Source: an uncultured Porphyromonadaceae bacterium (GTDB taxonomy: Bacteria > Bacteroidota > Bacteroidia > Bacteroidales > Muribaculaceae). From it: a DNA stretch of 64,000 nt. A program made the position numbers and the translations under genes. Of this stretch, positions 17,981 through 26,820 are shown piece after piece. Position 1 is the stretch's first letter. Each line of letters starts with the position of its first letter. Under the pieces are notes generated by a model, which saw nothing but the letters and a program-made list of their open reading frames with translations, searched no databases and was not told the DNA's origin. The stretch covers positions 1-64,000 of the forward strand of contig UQER01000006.1 in assembly GCA_900540205.1 (NCBI GenBank). The letters run 5' to 3'.

Positions 17981-19203
17981 ATGAAAATCAATTCTCTTTT
18001 TCTACGTCTTGCTGTAGTTTCGGCTCTTGTTGTATCTGGTGCCGTCGTGGCATCCGGTCAGAGTTATTATGACGATGATATTTATTATGATGCGTCTAAG
18101 GCTCCGAAGAAAGAGGTGAAAAAGTCCAGACCATCCAGGACCGGCAATACAAACACCGGCACCTCTACCCAACTGTATTACGATGGCGCGCAATATGTGC
18201 CTTGGAATAACGTGGGTGAATATCAGAGTGCCGACCAATATCAGGCCACCGGTACATCCACACGCGATGTGGATGAGTACAACCGTCGGTACAGTGGTGT
18301 CGGCGAGTCGCGTTCAAGCATGCCCGATTCAATCTCGTTGCAGCAGTTCGAGGAGATGAGCAATACCCGAAAACTGGCGCGCTTCCAGAACTCCGACATA
18401 GCCTCGCAGGCATATGCTCGGTCTGAATATGATGATGCCGGATATTATGCCGATGGTTACAACAACGGTTATGTGCAGCCCACAACCACAATAAATCTTA
18501 ATGTCGTAGGGGGCTATCCATATTACGGCTATCCCTATTATGGCTATGGATATTACGGCTCGCCCTGGTATTGGAACCGCTGGGGGTATGATCCCTGGTG
18601 GGGTCCATCCTGGAGCTGGAACTGGGGCTGGGGAGGTCCGTCGTGGAGTTGGAGCTGGGGCTGGGGAGGCCCGGGCTGGAGTTGGAGCTGGGGCTGGGGA
18701 GGCCCGGGCTGGGGACCGGCTCCTGGGGACCTTCGTGGGGTGGCGGATGGCATGGCCGTCCTAACTACACGTCGTCGGGAGCGTTTGCGCCCAACACCAC
18801 CCGCCGTCCTTCCGGGAACTCTTACCGCAATATAAGTAACTCCGGCACAACCTACCGCTACGGCAATTACAGCGGTGGCAATCGTACCGGCAATTCCTCT
18901 GCCCGACCCGGCAACAGTGTATCCACCAATCGTCCCGGTTATCGTCAGCCTATCGGTACGCCATCCGTAAACAATGGCGGTACGCGTGGCCGCAATACAG
19001 GCACATACAATCAGAATCATAATTACAACAGCAACAGCAACCAGAGCACTTACCGTTACAATTCCAACAGCAGCAATTACAATAGAGGCAGCTTCGGCTC
19101 CGGTTCCCGTGGTTCCTCAAGTGGAAGCTTCGGAGGCAATCGCGGAGGTTTTTCCGGCGGTAACCGAACCAGTGGCGGAGGTGGCGGACATCGCGGACGC
19201 TGA
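17981..19203 (+). pseudogene. secreted Tyr/Trp/Gly-rich repeat protein, frameshifted
   Basis: A signal peptide (MKINSLFLRLAVVSALVVSG) leads a secreted protein: an acidic/polar part (about 1-160), a Tyr/Gly/Trp-rich stretch (YPYYGYPYYGYGYYGSP), three 11-residue repeats of WSWSWGWGGP type, and a Ser/Asn/Arg/Gly-rich low-complexity tail. The first frame runs off course just after the repeats, ending at 18835. The natural continuation (GTGSWGPSWGGGWHGRPNYTSS...) lies one frame over and runs to 19203. One extra G in the GGGG run at 18711-18714 would restore a protein of about 407 residues. Either the gene is broken, or it switches by slippage, or the assembly lost a base. Low-complexity envelope proteins of this kind are common in Bacteroidetes and their function is unknown. 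Confidence 0.7.
18608..18706 (+). repeat. three tandem 33-bp repeats
   Basis: Units at 18608-18640, 18641-18673 and 18674-18706, each encoding an 11-residue WS-W(N/S)-WGWGGP motif. The second and third copies are nearly identical. The frame change in the host gene falls directly behind the last unit. Confidence 0.9.
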
Positions 19204-19257
19204 TTTCGCCTCCATCGCCAAGCATTAGATCAAAACTACAACTAAACAACTATAGCA

Positions 19258-20937
19258 ATGAACAAACTCGGATATATGGCCATTGTTGCCGCGTTGCCGT
19301 TTTCGGTGTCGGCACAGAGTGCCGTAGATGCATATACATTGTCGCAGAATGAGACACGCGGAACTGCACGTTTCATGGCAATGGGCGGTGCCTTTACCGC
19401 TCTTGGCGGCGATCTCAGCACCCTCAACCAGAATCCTGCCGGTATAGGTGTCTACCGGGGCAGCGATGTCGGATTCACTCTTGATGTCAACATTATGAAT
19501 GCCAAGAGTTCCGGCATTAGTCAGGGATCCTCGTGGAACCGGACGCATGTTGATGTGAATAACTTCGGCTACATCGGGACATATAATCTAAACAACTCCG
19601 TGATGCAGACATTCTCATGGGGTGTCTCTTATGGACGTATCAAATCGTTCGACCGTCAGTATCGTGGTGCAGGAATGCCTCTCGCCTCCTCACTGTCCAA
19701 TTATATCGCGCTGATGACTGATGGTACGGATCCTTACCGGATGATGTTTTATGACAAGCAATCGGATGTGCCCGACGGCCTCAATATCCGTGCGCCCTAT
19801 AATCCATACAGGGATTCCCGTATCAACTGGCTCAGCATCCTGGGATTCAGCGGTGGCGTTGTAAACCCGTCGGTGGCGGCCGAACCACTCCCCGACGGCA
19901 CTTCGCAGACGTATCTTACTGATATTTACAACGGATTGTTCCAGCATCCTGACAATGGTATTAGCGGTGACCCTACGACGGGCGTCGGCGAGTTCATGGT
20001 GCAGGAACGCGGATATGTGGATGAGTACAACATCAATTTCGGCGGTAATCTGGCAAACACGGTTTACTGGGGGCTCGGTATCGGAATCACCGATTTGAAC
20101 TACGAGCAGTCCACTTACTATTCGGAAACTCTTACAAGTGCAAACGTACCTGTAGGAGACCCCATCGACGGTATAACCGAAGGAAATTGCGACTGGGAAC
20201 TGAACAACTGGAAGAAGATTACCGGCACAGGTGTTAACCTGAAATTAGGCCTGATTTTCAAACCCATCAATGAATTCCGTCTCGGTCTTGCCGTGCATAC
20301 CCCCACATGGTACTCCTTGTCAACCTCCTACTACGGCAATATCCTGTTTGGCTCTGAGTATGGTTTTCAGGCTGACCAAAGCACAGATACAGCCGATGGT
20401 TCATGGAATCTGACTTCACCCTGGAAACTGATGGTCGGCGCAGCCGGTGTTATTGGCGGTCGCGGCATTATCAGTGTGGATTATGAGTATGACGCCTATG
20501 GCAACATGAAGACTTCTGATAGCGGTGGCGATCTGGAGTGGTTCAATCAGGATATCAAGAATTACTTCAAGGCATCGAACACATTGCGCCTTGGCGCGGA
20601 GTTCCGCGTCACTCCGCAGTTCAGTCTGCGTGCCGGCTACTCATATTCCTCAACCAATGTCAAGAATGAGGTTGCAGACGGCGCAGTTGAAGTTGTTACC
20701 GTCGGAACCAATCCTGCCTATACATTGAATAACGACATCAACACTGTTTCGGCCGGTCTTGGTTACCGTACAGGCGGCTTCTACGCAGACTTTGCGTTTG
20801 TTCACCGCCACACAGCGTCCACCTATCAGGCATTCACGTCGTTTGAGGATTACAACGGCAAATGGATTGATGCCCCCAAAGCAAAAATGGATTTCAATTC
20901 CAACCAGCTTGTTTTCACCGTGGGCTACAAATTCTGA
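19258..20937 (+). CDS. OmpP1/FadL-type outer-membrane barrel (hemin-receptor-like)
   Basis: A 559-residue outer-membrane protein with a signal peptide (MNKLGYMAIVAALPFSVSAQ). The block GTARFMAMGGAFTALGGDLSTLNQNPAGIGVYR is the N-terminal hatch signature of the OmpP1/FadL family, often annotated 'hemin receptor' in Bacteroidetes. The rest is amphipathic strands with many aromatics, ending in a terminal strand NQLVFTVGYKF with C-terminal Phe, typical of assembled barrels. FadL members pass hydrophobic molecules such as long-chain fatty acids; the ligand here is unknown. It starts 54 bp after the frameshifted secreted gene and may be co-transcribed with it. Confidence 0.88.
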   Translation: MNKLGYMAIVAALPFSVSAQSAVDAYTLSQNETRGTARFMAMGGAFTALGGDLSTLNQNPAGIGVYRGSDVGFTLDVNIMNAKSSGISQGSSWNRTHVDVNNFGYIGTYNLNNSVMQTFSWGVSYGRIKSFDRQYRGAGMPLASSLSNYIALMTDGTDPYRMMFYDKQSDVPDGLNIRAPYNPYRDSRINWLSILGFSGGVVNPSVAAEPLPDGTSQTYLTDIYNGLFQHPDNGISGDPTTGVGEFMVQERGYVDEYNINFGGNLANTVYWGLGIGITDLNYEQSTYYSETLTSANVPVGDPIDGITEGNCDWELNNWKKITGTGVNLKLGLIFKPINEFRLGLAVHTPTWYSLSTSYYGNILFGSEYGFQADQSTDTADGSWNLTSPWKLMVGAAGVIGGRGIISVDYEYDAYGNMKTSDSGGDLEWFNQDIKNYFKASNTLRLGAEFRVTPQFSLRAGYSYSSTNVKNEVADGAVEVVTVGTNPAYTLNNDINTVSAGLGYRTGGFYADFAFVHRHTASTYQAFTSFEDYNGKWIDAPKAKMDFNSNQLVFTVGYKF

Positions 20938-20954
20938 TTTGAAGCATCCATACA

Positions 20955-20998
20955 AAAAGCAGAATGGCGCGTCCTCTCCGGCGCGCCATTCTGCTTTT
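20955..20998. terminator. bidirectional terminator
   Basis: A 17-bp perfect stem (20955-20971 with 20982-20998), with A on one side and T on the other, between two convergent genes. Confidence 0.88.
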
Positions 20999-21012
20999 GT
21001 ATCTGAAGTATT

Positions 21013-21762
21013 TTAGAGTGATGCTATAAGGATATATGTCAATGTCATAGCTGCCACGATATATAACACGGAGAGCGGTGTTATCCGCAGTGAGGCTTGC
21101 TTTTCATTCAGTCCGGATGCAGGAGAAACTATATGCATGGGCTTATGGAGCCGGGTGGCAATGAGGGTGCGCCATGTGGCAGTTTTCATTCCGTTTCTGA
21201 TTGCACGCAGATCAATCTGCCGGGCAAACAGGAAACACAGACATCCGAATACGCTTCCGATGATGGCGCCTGTGAGCAAGTCGCCGGGATAATGAACGCC
21301 AAGATATAGGCGCGTGTATGAATTCAATAAGGCCCAGGTAAAGATGAATATGCGAAATCCCCGGTTGGCAATCAGCATTGACATGAACGATGCAAGCGCA
21401 AACGAATTGGCCGAATGGCATGAGGGAAATCCATATGATCCGCCTCTGTAGTCATCCACCACCCTTGTAAGCGCCGACAATGGATTCTCGGGATTAGATG
21501 GTCGCAGGCGTTCAATTGCGGGACGTATGATTGATGCGCAAGTCTGGTCGGTGAGTGTGATGGCGGCTGCGATTGCCAGAAGGTAAATGAATGCAGACTT
21601 GTTGCCGCATGTCCTGATTATTACGAGCAGCAGGGCCGCATACATGGGAATCCACATGAAGCGCCCGGTGAACAGCATCATCACATTGTCCATATATGAT
21701 GCATGCATGCTGTTGAAGAACAGGAATACGGATGTATCGAGTTGGTTTAGATAATCAATCAT
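21013..21762 (-). CDS. PAP2-family membrane phosphatase
   Basis: A 249-residue integral membrane protein with several helices. The acid-phosphatase motifs are in order: RPAIERLRP (motif 1), YGFPSCHSANSFA (motif 2, with the catalytic His in the PSxH position) and YTRLYLGVHYPGDLL (motif 3). The family removes phosphate from lipid pyrophosphates or phosphatidates, including undecaprenyl pyrophosphate and lipid A. It begins 29 bp after the stop of the LTA-synthase-like gene, so the two form an operon and probably work on a common envelope lipid. A basic C-terminal stretch precedes a last hydrophobic helix (VLYIVAAMTLTYILIASL). Confidence 0.88.
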   Translation of the reverse strand: MIDYLNQLDTSVFLFFNSMHASYMDNVMMLFTGRFMWIPMYAALLLVIIRTCGNKSAFIYLLAIAAAITLTDQTCASIIRPAIERLRPSNPENPLSALTRVVDDYRGGSYGFPSCHSANSFALASFMSMLIANRGFRIFIFTWALLNSYTRLYLGVHYPGDLLTGAIIGSVFGCLCFLFARQIDLRAIRNGMKTATWRTLIATRLHKPMHIVSPASGLNEKQASLRITPLSVLYIVAAMTLTYILIASL

Positions 21763-21791
21763 AATGTTCGATATTTGTCACTTGGTGTCAG

Positions 21792-23648
21792 TTATAATGC
21801 CGACATGGCCTCATAGCTTAATTGCAGGTAAGCTTTTGCAGCCTCTCCCCTTTCTGTTGTGATGCCGGGATTGAACTGCTTAGGACCTATGTTATAGATA
21901 ATCAGTCCGGAATCATCCACCATGCCGAATATTTCGGTTTCGGAAAATACGCCGTAGTGGGCCTTCCTGCTGTCAAGTAAATCCCGGCTGAATGGAAAAT
22001 CAGAGGAATCTATGCCGAGCGCTGAAAGCAAAGTCGCTGCAATATCGGTTTGCGATCCAGGAACAGCCATGGTGGTGTGCGGCCTGTTCAATGCTCCTCC
22101 AACCATTACGAACGGAACATGGTGACGCGCCTTCGGGTCAGATAGATCCATGGGCCAAGCTCCGAGGTGGTCGGGGACAATGGCAACCAGAGTGCAGTCC
22201 CAGCGGTCGGTGGTGCGCAGGCTGTCGACAAATGCCATCAGACAGCTGTCGGTGTAGGCGAACGCATTTTTTTGTGGCGATGATGCAAACTTCGGGTTAT
22301 GGTATGGCACTTCAAACGGCTCGTGGCTGCTTGACGTCTGAATGACCGTGAATTGCGGATGGTCATGTCCATGCATAGCAACATTGTTCAGTGCACGTGT
22401 GAACACTTCGTGGTCGTGTGCTCCCCATTTACTCTGACGGCTTTCGCGCGGAAAGTCTTTGTCTGAAATGACGTTGTCGAATCCACAACTTGACAGGTAT
22501 GCCTGCATGTTGGCGAAAGTTATGTCGCCTCCGTAGAAATAGCTTGTATCATAGCCTGCCGATTTCATGGTTTCAGCCATGGATGGCAGATGCTCTATTT
22601 TTTCAACGTGCTTGAGCAGACTCATTGACGGAAGCGAGGGGAAGGCCGAGAGGATGCACGGCAGCGCGCGGTCAGTACGGAAACTGTTGGCGTAGAAGTT
22701 GGTGAAGCTCATCCCTTCGCGAGCCAGAGAATCGAGATTGACGGCTATGGCCTCGCCGCCCAACCCGGGCATGAGGTGAGCTGAAAAGCTTTCAAGAATT
22801 ATGAGATAGATATCCGGATGTTTGCAACGTAACAGCGGCACTGTGTCCGCGCCATTGTCAGCCATGGAGGACGCCACGCGGTTGCTGATATTGTTTTCCT
22901 CGTAATCGGCAAGAATCCGCTCTGCTGTTTCCGTATCGAAGAAATGAAATTCTTCAAGCCCCTTGTTCTGATGTGTTGCGGAGTAAAGGAGGCTGAAAAC
23001 CGGATTGATGGCTGCATGGTTGAGCCGCTGGTCGGTACTGAAATATGCACGGCTCAGGTTCATTGGGGCCACACCTGTTCCGCCACGTATGGGGACAATC
23101 AGAGCTACGGTAAATAGCAGTGTTACCGCTGCCGAAATAGCTCTGTGTCGGGTGTCGACATGTACACGTAGAGCGAAACGGTTGAGTACAAACCATATCA
23201 GCGCGGCTATGATAATAATGGAGAAGAATCCTGCTATGATCTGCAGTGCAGAGGCGCTTGCCATGGCCGCCGACGGCGATGTGGTAAAATAGAATACAGG
23301 CGTCATGTCAAGCCGGAATCCCCAGTATCCGTATAACGCGGCGTCGGCTACCATGATGATGGCTGTGAGGACGGGTTCCACAGCAAGGACTATGCGTTCG
23401 GTAGTAATAAGCCAGGGGCGGCTGCCTGTAATCGACTCCGTGACATATAGAATTGCAGGGAGAACGGTCAGATAACCGGCCACGCTGCAGTCCATTGCAA
23501 AGCCATGCGAAATGATATCCCACCACGTTCCGATTCCGTCAACAGGGATAATATCATGATATATCAGAATGAATATCATGCGTTGCAGCATGAAAACGGC
23601 TACGAAAATCAGGAATGTCAGCAGGAGTTTTAAAACGGATTTAATCAT
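21792..23648 (-). CDS. LTA-synthase-family sulfatase, membrane phosphoglycerol-type transferase
   Basis: A 618-residue protein with about five N-terminal membrane helices followed by a large periplasmic alkaline-phosphatase/sulfatase-fold domain (from about residue 260). The catalytic domain shows DIYLIILESFSAH (metal-binding Glu), NSFRTDRALPCILSAFPSLP (nucleophile Thr in the RT position), TSSSHEPF and VPDHLGAW. This is the layout of LtaS/OpgB/EptA relatives that move phosphoglycerol or similar groups onto glycolipids. Gram-negatives lack lipoteichoic acid, so another envelope glycan or lipid must be the acceptor. The start at 23648 (MIKSVLKLLL) is preferred to 23669, which would run into the promoter. 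The PAP2 gene follows. Confidence 0.87.
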   Translation of the reverse strand: MIKSVLKLLLTFLIFVAVFMLQRMIFILIYHDIIPVDGIGTWWDIISHGFAMDCSVAGYLTVLPAILYVTESITGSRPWLITTERIVLAVEPVLTAIIMVADAALYGYWGFRLDMTPVFYFTTSPSAAMASASALQIIAGFFSIIIIAALIWFVLNRFALRVHVDTRHRAISAAVTLLFTVALIVPIRGGTGVAPMNLSRAYFSTDQRLNHAAINPVFSLLYSATHQNKGLEEFHFFDTETAERILADYEENNISNRVASSMADNGADTVPLLRCKHPDIYLIILESFSAHLMPGLGGEAIAVNLDSLAREGMSFTNFYANSFRTDRALPCILSAFPSLPSMSLLKHVEKIEHLPSMAETMKSAGYDTSYFYGGDITFANMQAYLSSCGFDNVISDKDFPRESRQSKWGAHDHEVFTRALNNVAMHGHDHPQFTVIQTSSSHEPFEVPYHNPKFASSPQKNAFAYTDSCLMAFVDSLRTTDRWDCTLVAIVPDHLGAWPMDLSDPKARHHVPFVMVGGALNRPHTTMAVPGSQTDIAATLLSALGIDSSDFPFSRDLLDSRKAHYGVFSETEIFGMVDDSGLIIYNIGPKQFNPGITTERGEAAKAYLQLSYEAMSAL

Positions 23649-23656
23649 GGCGGGTG

Positions 23657-23664
23657 CAAAGATA
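23657..23664 (-). promoter_or_regulatory. -7 box for the LTA-synthase-like/PAP2 operon
   Basis: The reverse strand reads TATCTTTG (full -7 consensus) inside the 35-bp gap before the gene. Transcription would begin only a few bases before the ATG at 23648, giving an almost leaderless message. Confidence 0.5.
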
Positions 23665-23683
23665 CGCAACTTTTATGGCCTTG

Positions 23684-24193
23684 TCAAAGATTCTCGTCCA
23701 ACAACTTTTTTAGAAATCGCCGGAAATACACCGATCCGGCCTTCGGATTGTCGAGCATGCTGGTAGTGCGGCTCAGGATTTTGTTGGCGACAAGATTTCT
23801 GTCGGCCAAAGCAATCATATCCAGCAGCAGTTTGCCGTAGGCATTGCATTGTGCCTCGGTGAAATTCAATTGTGCTTCGGCAATCATGGCCGTGGCGATG
23901 GTGTGGAACATCAGGTCAAGTTCATATTCGAACCCCGGCTGGAAGCTGCTGAAATCCTTCAGCGCACGTTTTATGACCGAGGTGCGGGCCCGGGAGTGTC
24001 CGCGCTTGCTGCGTTTAAGCTCCTTGTCAATGGCCGCTTTATATTTCTCCGCCAATCTGGCGGCATCTGGGTCAAGAAAGAAATCGAAGTATTGTTTTAT
24101 CTCTTTCCGTGCTTCGTAGGCCTCAAGTACAAGGTGTTCGAGTTGCTCGCGGCTCAATGTCTGAATCTCTTTTTTCAGTTGTGCTTTGCCCAT
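23684..24193 (-). CDS. DUF6155 family protein
   Basis: A 169-residue cytoplasmic protein, mostly alpha-helical and highly charged (MGKAQLKKEIQTLSREQLEHLVLEAYEARKEIKQYFDFFLDP...). I recognise the DUF6155 family, common in Bacteroidetes and without known function. The start at 24193 removes 39 non-conserved residues that would overlap the TonB receptor gene. It begins 55 bp after that gene ends and stops 35 bp before the LTA-synthase-like gene. Confidence 0.75.
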   Translation of the reverse strand: MGKAQLKKEIQTLSREQLEHLVLEAYEARKEIKQYFDFFLDPDAARLAEKYKAAIDKELKRSKRGHSRARTSVIKRALKDFSSFQPGFEYELDLMFHTIATAMIAEAQLNFTEAQCNAYGKLLLDMIALADRNLVANKILSRTTSMLDNPKAGSVYFRRFLKKLLDENL

Positions 24194-24248
24194 TCGGTGT
24201 TGTGTGAATTTTGCATGTGGTTGGCTCTCAGATGTACACTCTCTGTCA

Positions 24249-26681
24249 TCAGAAATCGATGGTAAGTCGTACATTGAACTGGCGGCGCGTAAGGTAGTTG
24301 GGGACGGCATACTGGATGTTGTTCACATCAGTCACCCAATAGTAGCTTGACACGTTCGATATGTCAAGCAGGTTGAACACATCCACTCCGAGCCATATGC
24401 TTTTGAGCCAGCGGTGCAGTCCCGAAGGTGCGGATTCGTTGTCCTGAGGAGCCAGCAGGGCATAATTCAGACCGATATCGACGCGCTTGTATGCAGGGGC
24501 ACGGAAATATCCTTTGTCGCGCGATGAATGCGGAGCTGTGGTGGGGAGCCCGTCGGAGAAGATGCCGCGGAGCGAGAATTTCAGTTTGGGGAATTTCGGG
24601 AAATAATCGGTGAAATAGAGTGCGAACGAATAGCGTTGGTCTGTGGGGCGCGGCACTGTGACTCCGTTGAGGTTCTCCCCTGTTTTCATAAGCGAGAAGC
24701 TGATCCAGGAGTCTGTGCCGGGCACGAATTGTCCGAACAGTTTGAAATCAAGTCCTGCGGTATATCCGTCTGTGAGGTTTACTCCTTCGTACACCACTTT
24801 CAGGTTGTCTATTTCGTATGGAATCAATTTGTTCAGCTTCTTGTAGTATGCCTCCCCTGAAAATTTGAACGGACGGTTGAACATTCTGAACGTGTAGTCG
24901 CCGCCGAGTATGAAATGCAGGCTCTGCTGCGATTTGATTTCAGCATTCAGATTTATGGTCGTGTTTCCTTCAGCATCGGTTAGGGGCTGCCTGAATTCCT
25001 TATAGAAGGGCTGCTGATAATAGAGCCCGGTGGCGAACCGCAATGTGAGAGAGCTGTTTCGCTCGGGAACAAATGCCACGTTCAGTCGCGGGGATACAAG
25101 GAATTCCTTGTTGAAATCCCAGTAACTGAACCGTAGGCCGCCATTGAAAGCGAAATAACCGGAGGATGTCTGGAGTCTGTAACTGTCGGCCACATAGAAT
25201 GCCATGCGTGTGGTCGACAAGTCCTGATGCGACGACAGGTTGTAGATCATGCGTATGTGCTCGCCGTCGGTGGGAAGTGTGTAGCCTGCCGAGTCGCGCA
25301 ACTCCCATTCGCGGGCACGTTCCATGATGGTCTGATGGCTGAAATTGACCCCATAGCTCAGGTTGTGGCGCCTGATTGCGGTATGGCCGCTCAGACCTAA
25401 CGACATAACTCCAATTTTCAACCTGTTTCGGGCGTGTTCGTGGTAACGTCCTACACCAAGTTCTCCACCGATGGCATTGTCGGGATTACCTTCGCCTGTG
25501 GTCCCGGCCTGGTCAAGCCAATATTCACCTGAAATGTCATAGGAAACAAGTTCATTGGTGAGATATCCGGATGCTATGAGAGAAAAGTCGGTTGAACGGG
25601 AGTGCTTGTATGTGAGGTTCAATGCACCGAAATATGTTTCAAAGCGGTCTTTCTCCATACCGTCGAAAAACACTTTGAACTGTTTGGCATCTGACGATGT
25701 ACCGAAGTTTGTCTCACGGTCAACGGGCTGGAATTTATAGTTGTTTACGGCTATGTTGCCCAGGAACGATGCTTTGAATTTAGGTGATATTTTCCAGTTG
25801 AGATTTGTCTGGTAATCGAAAAATTTCGGGTCATATTCACCTTTGGTTTCGAGAGAACTGAGTAACGATGTGTTTTTTTTGAACCGGACTCCATGCAGCT
25901 GGGAGAACTTGCGTGAGCTTTGGCCCACAGCTACGGAGAAGCCCATGAGACTGCCGGTGACAGACCCTTCAAATGCCTCCGGCTCACGATAGGTGATATC
26001 GAGTGCCGACGACATTTTGTCGCCATACTCCACCCCGAAGCCACCGGTAGAGAAGCCGATGCTTCCCACCATGTCGGGGTTGATGATACTCAGACCCTCC
26101 TGCTGGCCGGAGGATATGAGCTGCGGGCGGTAGACTTCCACGCCGTTGATATACACGGAATTCTCGTCGTATGTGCCTCCACGCACTGAATACTGGCTTG
26201 ACATCTCGTTGTTTGAGTTCACACCGGCGAGGGTTGACAGCATAGATTCCACCGAACCGCCCGATGCATCGGCTGCAAGCTTATAGCTTTCGCGGTCGAT
26301 ATGCTGCATCTGAGAGGTCTGTTTTCTGAAATCGGTCACCTCCACTTCCGTGAGTTCATGGCTTTTGTTGCGCAGACGTACGTTGAGCGCCAGATCCCCT
26401 TTGGGATGTATTAACTGACGGCGCAGCTCTTCGTAACCGATACTGGTAAACACCACTGTCAGAGTGTCGTTGGCAGGCGTGGGGCATGACAGTTTGAAAG
26501 TTCCGTCAAGCCCGGTGTTGGTGCCTATGGCAGTACCGGCCACACGCACGGTGACGAATTCAAGTGCATCGCCCTGCATGTCGGTCACCTTGCCGTGAAC
26601 CTTTACCTGGGCTTCGGCCGGAAGGAAGCCAAGGGTAAGCAGCAGTATGCAGAGATATATGTATGGTTTGCAGATATTCAT
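24249..26681 (-). CDS. TonB-dependent outer-membrane receptor
   Basis: An 810-residue receptor. A signal peptide (about 1-24) is followed by a carboxypeptidase-regulatory-like domain (about 27-105, VHGKVTDMQGDALEFVTVRVAGT), a plug domain (about 125-235, SVESMLSTLAGVNSNNEMSSQYSVRGGTYDENSVYINGVEVY) and a 22-strand-type barrel ending in FNVRLTIDF. The N-terminal extension is typical of Bacteroidetes transporters. No SusD-like partner, sigma/anti-sigma pair or glycosidase is adjacent, so this is not a polysaccharide utilisation locus; such lone receptors often take up metals, vitamins or peptides. The substrate is unknown. Confidence 0.9.
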   Translation of the reverse strand: MNICKPYIYLCILLLTLGFLPAEAQVKVHGKVTDMQGDALEFVTVRVAGTAIGTNTGLDGTFKLSCPTPANDTLTVVFTSIGYEELRRQLIHPKGDLALNVRLRNKSHELTEVEVTDFRKQTSQMQHIDRESYKLAADASGGSVESMLSTLAGVNSNNEMSSQYSVRGGTYDENSVYINGVEVYRPQLISSGQQEGLSIINPDMVGSIGFSTGGFGVEYGDKMSSALDITYREPEAFEGSVTGSLMGFSVAVGQSSRKFSQLHGVRFKKNTSLLSSLETKGEYDPKFFDYQTNLNWKISPKFKASFLGNIAVNNYKFQPVDRETNFGTSSDAKQFKVFFDGMEKDRFETYFGALNLTYKHSRSTDFSLIASGYLTNELVSYDISGEYWLDQAGTTGEGNPDNAIGGELGVGRYHEHARNRLKIGVMSLGLSGHTAIRRHNLSYGVNFSHQTIMERAREWELRDSAGYTLPTDGEHIRMIYNLSSHQDLSTTRMAFYVADSYRLQTSSGYFAFNGGLRFSYWDFNKEFLVSPRLNVAFVPERNSSLTLRFATGLYYQQPFYKEFRQPLTDAEGNTTINLNAEIKSQQSLHFILGGDYTFRMFNRPFKFSGEAYYKKLNKLIPYEIDNLKVVYEGVNLTDGYTAGLDFKLFGQFVPGTDSWISFSLMKTGENLNGVTVPRPTDQRYSFALYFTDYFPKFPKLKFSLRGIFSDGLPTTAPHSSRDKGYFRAPAYKRVDIGLNYALLAPQDNESAPSGLHRWLKSIWLGVDVFNLLDISNVSSYYWVTDVNNIQYAVPNYLTRRQFNVRLTIDF

Positions 26682-26735
26682 CGTATTTGTTTGGCGTTTT
26701 TATGCTTTATTAATAACGCGGTTTCCCCTTACAAA

Positions 26736-26766
26736 TTGCTTTTGAGCGGTAAAACAGCTAAATTTG
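26736..26766 (+). promoter_or_regulatory. sigma-ABfr promoter for the NhaC-like gene
   Basis: TTG at 26736-26738, a 20-nt spacer, then TAAATTTG at 26759-26766, a full -7 match, about 55 bp before the gene. Confidence 0.55.
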
Positions 26767-26820
26767 CCGCCAATTTATTGGAGTTAGTATTCTTTGTTTC
26801 TTATTTAAGTTTTCAATAGG

